Shown here piece after piece: positions 6,349-10,159 of a stretch of DNA of 10,159 bases. A program made the translations under genes and the position numbers. Positions within the stretch are counted from its first letter, which is position 1, and the number at the start of each line of letters is the position of its first letter. Origin of the DNA: Caryophanales bacterium (GTDB taxonomy: Bacteria > Bacillota > Bacilli > Alicyclobacillales > SLC66); NCBI GenBank assembly GCA_027341705.1, contig DAIELO010000025.1, positions 1 to 10,159 on the forward strand. The letters run 5' to 3'. The notes under the pieces were generated by a model, which saw only the letters and a list, made by a program, of their open reading frames with translations, searched no databases and was not told the origin of the DNA.

Positions 6349-7620
6349 TTAGAACGCTGGAAATAATTTTTTCGCTTCCTGTGTCAATGCGTCACGATCC
6401 TCTGGGTGAGCCACTCTTATCAATTGTTTCGCGCGTTGCTCTAATGTTTTCCCATGGAGTTCGGCAATCCCATACTCTGTAATGACGTATTGAACATGAT
6501 TTCTTGTCGTCGTCACACCAGCACCTGAATGAATCGTGGCAACAATCCGCGAAGAACCAGCACTTGTGCGTGATGGCAACGCAATAATTGATTTGCCTCC
6601 AGGCGAGAGACTAGCACCCCGAACAAAATCCATCTGTCCCCCCACCCCAGACATAATGTGAGGGCCAATCGATTCTGCCACGACCTGACCCGTAAGATCG
6701 ACCTCAATGGCCGAATTAACCGACATCATCCTAGGATTTCTACGAATAACCGACGTATCATTGGTGTAATCAACAGAACGAATAGACACTACCGGGTTAT
6801 CGTCGATAAACTTGAACAGATCCTCAGAACCCATGGCAAACGTGGCCACCACTTTTCCTGGGTCAGTTTCTTTATATATTCCAGTGATCACGCCTTGTTC
6901 CGCCAACAAACGTACCCCGTCTGAAATCATTTCACTATGTACGCCCAAATCCTTATGATCTTTTAATTGACCCAACACGGCATCTGGAATTTGGCCAATC
7001 CCAAGTTGCAGCGTCGATCGATCTGGAATGAGGTTCGCGGCATGAAGACCAATTTGATTGGTAAGTGGGTCAGCCGGTTTTGAGACAGTTGCTGAAAGCG
7101 GCTCATCCCATTGTACGCCGTAATGAATAGCGGAAAGCGGAATGAGCGCATCGCCAAGCGCACGCGGAACATAACGATTAATTTGTGCGATGACCAAATC
7201 TGCTTGAGCAATAGCTGCTAAAGTGGCCTCAAGCGTGGGACCTAAACTCACATATCCATGTGCATCTGGCAAACTAACATTTAGAAATACCACATTGGGG
7301 CGAAACTGTGGTTGCGTTAAAAACCACGGTACTTCAGAAAGAAACAACGGCACATAAGACGCTCGACCATCATTGACGGCCTGGCGTAAATTTGCACCCA
7401 CAAATAAAGAGATGTCGCGAATTCGCTCTGCAAGGTCAGGGTGGATCCACGGTGTAGGGCCTTCCATATGCAAATGATACATTGTCACATTTTCTAACTC
7501 GCGGCCTCGTTTCGCAATTCCTTCCAGGAGATGATGTGGAGTGGATGCCATCCCTTGAACATAAATTTTGTTACCTGAGTGAATAGCCGCCATTGCTTCT
7601 TCTAACGATACATATTGCAT
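6349..7620 (-). CDS. Acetyl-CoA hydrolase/transferase family protein (4-hydroxybutyrate or acyl-CoA:acetate CoA-transferase type)
   Basis: A 423-residue cytosolic family I CoA-transferase, which moves CoA between acyl-CoA and a free acid such as acetate through a glutamyl-CoA thioester. Two Rossmann-like halves are visible. The N-terminal half (about 5-190) includes VQGMASTPHHLLEGIAKRG, and the C-terminal half (about 195-423) includes LGIGQIPDAV (206-215), VHSEMISDG with the probable catalytic E230, GVGGQMDFVRGA (325-336) and the C-terminal YGIAELHGKTLEQRAKQLI. Length is close to the family norm of about 430. Substrate is not resolved: 4-hydroxybutyrate, butyryl, propionyl and succinyl CoA-transferases share these motifs. 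The ATG at 7618-7620 is preceded by a perfect AGGAGG with 7-nt spacing; the same frame extends 21 codons upstream with no ribosome site. It is the first gene of a probable three-gene minus-strand operon with the MFS and diguanylate cyclase genes. Confidence 0.9.
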   Translation of the reverse strand: MQYVSLEEAMAAIHSGNKIYVQGMASTPHHLLEGIAKRGRELENVTMYHLHMEGPTPWIHPDLAERIRDISLFVGANLRQAVNDGRASYVPLFLSEVPWFLTQPQFRPNVVFLNVSLPDAHGYVSLGPTLEATLAAIAQADLVIAQINRYVPRALGDALIPLSAIHYGVQWDEPLSATVSKPADPLTNQIGLHAANLIPDRSTLQLGIGQIPDAVLGQLKDHKDLGVHSEMISDGVRLLAEQGVITGIYKETDPGKVVATFAMGSEDLFKFIDDNPVVSIRSVDYTNDTSVIRRNPRMMSVNSAIEVDLTGQVVAESIGPHIMSGVGGQMDFVRGASLSPGGKSIIALPSRTSAGSSRIVATIHSGAGVTTTRNHVQYVITEYGIAELHGKTLEQRAKQLIRVAHPEDRDALTQEAKKLFPAF

Positions 7621-7627
7621 CAATATT

Positions 7628-7633
7628 CCTCCT
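7628..7633 (-). promoter_or_regulatory. Ribosome binding site fixing the CoA-transferase start
   Basis: AGGAGG on the minus strand, 7 nt before the ATG at 7618-7620. It rules out the longer frame that opens at 7683. Confidence 0.8.
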
Positions 7634-7721
7634 GCTTTCACGATCTGGCGATGCTTTGCGCAAGACTCCCAGTTCATGTTCAATAGTTACTCACACCGAT
7701 ATTACCAAACCCAACCAAGTT

Positions 7722-7750
7722 GCGATAGCGGTCAGTTCTCTTTCGCACAA
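7722..7750 (-). promoter_or_regulatory. Candidate promoter for the CoA-transferase operon
   Basis: On the minus strand, TTGTGC (7745-7750) and TATCGC (7722-7727) are separated by 17 bp, giving a leader of about 95 nt. Both boxes are imperfect, so this is a weak call. Confidence 0.3.
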
Positions 7751-7766
7751 CACCCACGCTGGTGCC

Positions 7767-7796
7767 TTGACGAAAGTCGTCGAAAGAAGGAATATA
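7767..7796 (+). promoter_or_regulatory. Candidate promoter for the LCP-family gene
   Basis: TTGACG (7767-7772) precedes AATATA (7791-7796) at 18 bp; TATAGG at 7793-7798 is an alternative at 20 bp. The -35 is good and the -10 poor. The 7621-7844 gap therefore seems to hold divergent promoters for this gene and the CoA-transferase. Confidence 0.35.
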
Positions 7797-7844
7797 GGAA
7801 AGTAATTTAGGCGATAATCCGCGTCAAATAACAGGAGGCATTTC

Positions 7845-8864
7845 GTGAAAAAACAAGACTCCCAACCACAAGAAAATCCTCAAAATCGTGTAGTCAAAAA
7901 CAAGCGCAAAAACAAAAAACGTTGGCGTATTGCGGTTATTTCCGCTGGCCTGCTTGCGGTAATTGTTGGTTCAGCCGCCGGCATTGAATATGCTCGCTTA
8001 GACCCCATCATGCACTTTTCGCATTTATTGAATTTTTCTAATGGTCAATCTTCCGTCACTTTGCACAACGGCGAATTTAATCTATTACTGCTTGGCGTTG
8101 ATTCAAGAACTCCTAATACACCGGCAAGATCTGATTCAATCATGCTGGTTCACGTCAATTTGGTTAAACATGAATATGACATATTGAGTATCCCGCGCGA
8201 TTCGCGCGTAGAAATCCCACCTTATGGGATGACAAAAATCACTCATGCCAATTATTTAGGGGACATTAAAAACGGTACGCCACTTGGTGGAATTAAACTC
8301 GCTTCACAAATAGTCAGTAACTTTACCCAACTGCCAATCAATTTTTACGCAGAAATCAATCATTTCGGTTTGCAGTCACTAGTCGATTCCATCGGTACTG
8401 TCCGCGTCTATGTACCATTTAATGTACCTATTATTAATGCATGGTACCCTGACTTAAACGGAAAAACCATTCCTGCCGGTTATGATACGCTCAACGGCGA
8501 GATGGCGTCAGAATTGGTGCATCAACGCGAACTTTTGCCTCAAGGCGATTTCTCAAGACAACAATTACAAGAAGAGCTCTTGCTCGCCATCGCACAAAAG
8601 TTGCAACAACCACAAAATTGGCCAATGATCCCTGGGTTTCTCCAAAGTCTTCCGAAATTCTTAACGACCACTAATATGTCTACAGAGGATATGCTGAGCT
8701 TAATTGTTGATTTGCATAATTTCAAAAAAAGCGATATTCATTACTATCAGGTCCCAGGCTCCTCAGGGCAATATATGGATCCTGTACTAAATCAGGTACT
8801 TGACTATTGGGTGCCAAATATGCCCGCCGTGCAAAAAATAATTCAGGCTCACTTTAAAAGCTAA
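7845..8864 (+). CDS. LytR-CpsA-Psr (LCP) family cell-wall polymer ligase
   Basis: A 339-residue membrane-anchored protein of the family that transfers teichoic acids or other polymers from undecaprenyl-phosphate carriers to peptidoglycan outside the cell. A strongly basic cytoplasmic tail (15-28) precedes one membrane helix (about 29-48), giving an N-in, C-out topology. The LCP domain (about 77-250) shows LLLLGVDSRT (D86, R88), RSDSIMLVHV (R95), ILSIPRDSRVEIP (R118, D119), KITHAN (K131), GG at 148-149 and QGDFSRQQ (D235, R238). Two positions differ from the usual family pattern R-x-R...GDfGR..RQ: the first arginine appears to be H226 and the last one L241, so activity or acceptor choice could differ. 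The GTG start has AGGAGG 6 nt upstream (7833-7838). It is upstream of the PII gene on the same strand with a 95-bp gap, and is probably a separate unit. Which polymer it attaches cannot be read. Confidence 0.9.
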   Translation: MKKQDSQPQENPQNRVVKNKRKNKKRWRIAVISAGLLAVIVGSAAGIEYARLDPIMHFSHLLNFSNGQSSVTLHNGEFNLLLLGVDSRTPNTPARSDSIMLVHVNLVKHEYDILSIPRDSRVEIPPYGMTKITHANYLGDIKNGTPLGGIKLASQIVSNFTQLPINFYAEINHFGLQSLVDSIGTVRVYVPFNVPIINAWYPDLNGKTIPAGYDTLNGEMASELVHQRELLPQGDFSRQQLQEELLLAIAQKLQQPQNWPMIPGFLQSLPKFLTTTNMSTEDMLSLIVDLHNFKKSDIHYYQVPGSSGQYMDPVLNQVLDYWVPNMPAVQKIIQAHFKS

Positions 8865-8898
8865 TTCGATCTTCAACGTAAATTTTCTTCACACAGAA

Positions 8899-8929
8899 TG
8901 AGAGTTTATCTAGACAACCCTCACGTTTT
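8899..8929 (+). terminator. Weak candidate terminator after the LCP gene
   Basis: TGAG (8899-8902) pairs with CTCA (8920-8923), and GTT (8904-8906) with AAC (8916-8918), with a mismatch between them and a 9-nt loop; CGTTTT follows. The stem is short and imperfect and overlaps the candidate -35 of the next gene. Confidence 0.25.
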
Positions 8930-8938
8930 ATGTAAAAT
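8911..8938 (+). promoter_or_regulatory. Candidate promoter for the PII-Amt operon
   Basis: TAGACA (8911-8916) and TAAAAT (8933-8938) each match consensus at 5/6, with a 16-bp spacer. The predicted start near 8945 would leave a very short leader, with the ribosome site almost at the 5' end. Confidence 0.45.
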
Positions 8939-8945
8939 ACTAATT

Positions 8946-8953
8946 AGAGGAGG
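8946..8953 (+). promoter_or_regulatory. Ribosome binding site fixing the PII start
   Basis: AGAGGAGG abuts the ATG at 8954 with no spacing but sits 6 nt before the in-frame GTG at 8960, so GTG is the likely start. The resulting N-terminus, MKRIDAIVRP, matches the usual PII start MKKI-A-I-P. Confidence 0.8.
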
Positions 8954-8959
8954 ATGGCA

Positions 8960-9316
8960 GTGAAACGCATTGATGCAATTGTCCGCCCTGAAAGATTACA
9001 GCACGTCATTAGAGAACTGCATCAAGTAGGGGTAAGCGGATTCACAGTAATTCCAGTACAAGGTCGCGGTCAACAAAAAAATACGACTGGGGTGTATCGG
9101 GGACACACGTACGACATTAACCTTCACCCAAAAATTAAGCTGGAAATTGTCGTATCAGAAGAATTTCTCCAACCTGCTATAAAAGCGATCATCAATGCGG
9201 CGCAGACTGGAGAAATGGGAGACGGTAAAATCTTTGTTTATGATATTTTGCTTGCCTACAACATCCGTACTGGAAAAATCGATGAAACCATCGATGAATT
9301 AAATAGAAAGAGTTAA
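8960..9316 (+). CDS. glnK: PII nitrogen regulatory protein (GlnB/GlnK family)
   Basis: A 118-residue subunit of the trimeric PII signal protein, which reads ATP/ADP and 2-oxoglutarate and, in amt-linked members, plugs the ammonium channel. Numbering aligns without gaps to E. coli GlnB from residue 1 to the T-loop. Q39, K40, R47 and Y51 are retained, the last being the uridylylation site in enterobacteria. The B-loop TGEMGDGKIFV (nucleotide binding) and the C-terminal IRTG are also present. The T-loop is unusual: residues 46-51 read YRGHTY where the classical signature is Y-[KR]-G-[AS]-[AE]-Y, and 41 is N rather than G. Y51 need not be modified here, since many Gram-positives lack the modifying enzyme. 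The gene is 15 bp upstream of amt, and this linkage is the reason for the GlnK name rather than GlnB. The family call is firm; the symbol is by context. Confidence 0.93.
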   Translation: MKRIDAIVRPERLQHVIRELHQVGVSGFTVIPVQGRGQQKNTTGVYRGHTYDINLHPKIKLEIVVSEEFLQPAIKAIINAAQTGEMGDGKIFVYDILLAYNIRTGKIDETIDELNRKS

Positions 9317-9317
9317 T

Positions 9318-9323
9318 AGGAGG
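9318..9323 (+). promoter_or_regulatory. Ribosome binding site of amt
   Basis: AGGAGG 8 nt before a TTG codon at 9332-9334. This spacing, and a product that begins exactly where Amt helix 1 should, identify TTG as the start. Confidence 0.8.
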
Positions 9324-9331
9324 CATCGCTT

Positions 9332-10159
9332 TTGTCAATCACAATCGCGTTAAATACAGTATGGGTTGTGCTTGCGGCTGCATTAGTGCTATTTATGGAA
9401 GGTGGATTTAGCCTGCTTGAGGCCGGGCTCGTGAGAACAAAGAATGCTGTGAATGTCACCATGAAAATTTTCGTTGACTTAACATTTGGAGCGTTGGTTT
9501 TTTATCTCATTGGTTCTCATCTATTATTTGGTCAAGACATCACTCACATCATTGGATGGGGACAAATTGTAGGCCCCTCAAAGTTACCTGTATCTGCATT
9601 TTTATTATTCCAAATCGGATTTGCCATTGCGACGGCCTCCATCGTATCTGGAGCCGTCGCAGAACGAATGAAATTTTCAGCCTATATTATCGTCGTCATC
9701 CTTACATGCGGTCTTATTTATCCGATATCAAGCCACTGGATCTGGGGACAAAATGGCTGGCTGGCTAATTTGGGTATGGAGGATTTCGCAGGCTCCGCAG
9801 CGATTCATGCGATGGGGGGCTTTATGGCGTTGGCGTTGGCTTTTGTGGTGGGTCCTAGGAATAACCGCTTTTACCCCGACGGTAGCGTCAACGTATTTGC
9901 GCCAAGTAATATCCCACTGGCCTCAGCAGGCGCATTTATACTGTGGTTCGGATGGTTTGGATTTAATGCGGGAAGCACATTAAACGCTTTAAATGGCAAC
10001 TTAGCTAACATTGCCCTTAATACTTTTGTGGCAGCGGCTTCCGGTGGCGTCTCCGCGATTCTTTTTAGCATGTATAAATTCAAGGCAGCCGATCCAAGTA
10101 TGACCATCAACGGCTCGCTAGCAGGGCTTGTCGCCATCACCGCCGGATGTAACTACGTT
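9332..10159 (+). CDS. amt: Ammonium transporter Amt, 5' part (runs off right edge)
   Basis: 276 codons of a roughly 400-residue Amt/Mep/Rh channel that takes up ammonium across the membrane. The frame opens with TTG (MSITIALNTVWVVLAAALVLFM) and stays open to the window edge. Family landmarks appear in order: FMEGGFSLLEAGLVRTKN in helix 1, GAVAERMKFSAY near residue 110, PISSHWIWG, then DFAGSAAIHAMGG, which contains the conserved D of the DFAG motif and the first of the twin pore histidines, then GPRNNRF and ILWFGWFGFNAGS. The second pore histidine would lie beyond the edge. Compared with common Amt proteins, the helix after DFAGS reads AAIHAMGG rather than VVH..GG, a mild difference. It has no cleavable signal peptide. 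It is 15 bp after the PII gene, so the two are surely one operon, with PII expected to bind and close the Amt trimer when nitrogen is plentiful. Confidence 0.94.
   Translation, partial: MSITIALNTVWVVLAAALVLFMEGGFSLLEAGLVRTKNAVNVTMKIFVDLTFGALVFYLIGSHLLFGQDITHIIGWGQIVGPSKLPVSAFLLFQIGFAIATASIVSGAVAERMKFSAYIIVVILTCGLIYPISSHWIWGQNGWLANLGMEDFAGSAAIHAMGGFMALALAFVVGPRNNRFYPDGSVNVFAPSNIPLASAGAFILWFGWFGFNAGSTLNALNGNLANIALNTFVAAASGGVSAILFSMYKFKAADPSMTINGSLAGLVAITAGCNYV

Noticed and set aside
7593..7805. Small plus-strand gene in the CoA-transferase/LCP gap
   Set aside because: It overlaps the start of the CoA-transferase gene, has no plausible ribosome site or domain, and covers the promoter region.
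9556..9983. Plus-strand frames near the right edge
   Set aside because: They are other-frame shadows of the amt gene, whose reading frame is continuous from 9332 to the edge.

Overview
The window looks like chromosomal DNA of a low-to-mid GC Gram-positive bacterium (Bacillota, probably a Bacilli lineage; an Alicyclobacillaceae-like acidophile is only a guess). The grounds are strong AGGAGG-type ribosome sites, frequent GTG and TTG starts, an FMN riboswitch, a LytR-CpsA-Psr (LCP) wall-polymer ligase, and a PII-Amt pair with Gram-positive spacing. There are no rRNA or tRNA genes, IS elements, phage genes or CRISPR arrays. Most of it reads as ordinary core and housekeeping sequence.

Layout. Bases 1-1415 (minus strand) hold the 5' end of a gene for an exported protein and a complete aminopeptidase P gene. 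An AT-rich divergent promoter region (about 1416-1619) separates these from a plus-strand gene for a soluble, membrane-free chemoreceptor with a C-terminal zinc-binding CZB domain, closed by a strong terminator at 3066-3096. Facing it on the minus strand is the most unusual locus: a TTGACA promoter, a well-preserved FMN riboswitch aptamer (3550-3678), and directly behind it only the C-terminal part of an EamA/DMT-family permease, which looks like a decayed riboflavin transporter. Next comes a minus-strand cluster read in the order CoA-transferase, MFS transporter, CHASE3-HAMP-GGDEF diguanylate cyclase (7620 down to 3762), with short gaps suggesting one operon. From 7845 the plus strand carries an LCP-family gene and then a PII signal protein gene (glnB/glnK-like) followed 15 bp later by an ammonium transporter gene (amt) that runs off the right edge.

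How they work together. PII and Amt form the conserved nitrogen-status module in which PII gates ammonium entry. The chemoreceptor and the diguanylate cyclase are both signalling proteins for motility or lifestyle but sit in different transcription units. The CoA-transferase, MFS and cyclase genes may be co-transcribed; no shared pathway is evident. The riboswitch implies that the lost or truncated permease was controlled by flavin level. No wholly new system is visible. The best leads are the riboswitch joined to a truncated transporter, the atypical PII T-loop, and the hairpin across the ribosome site of the left-edge gene.
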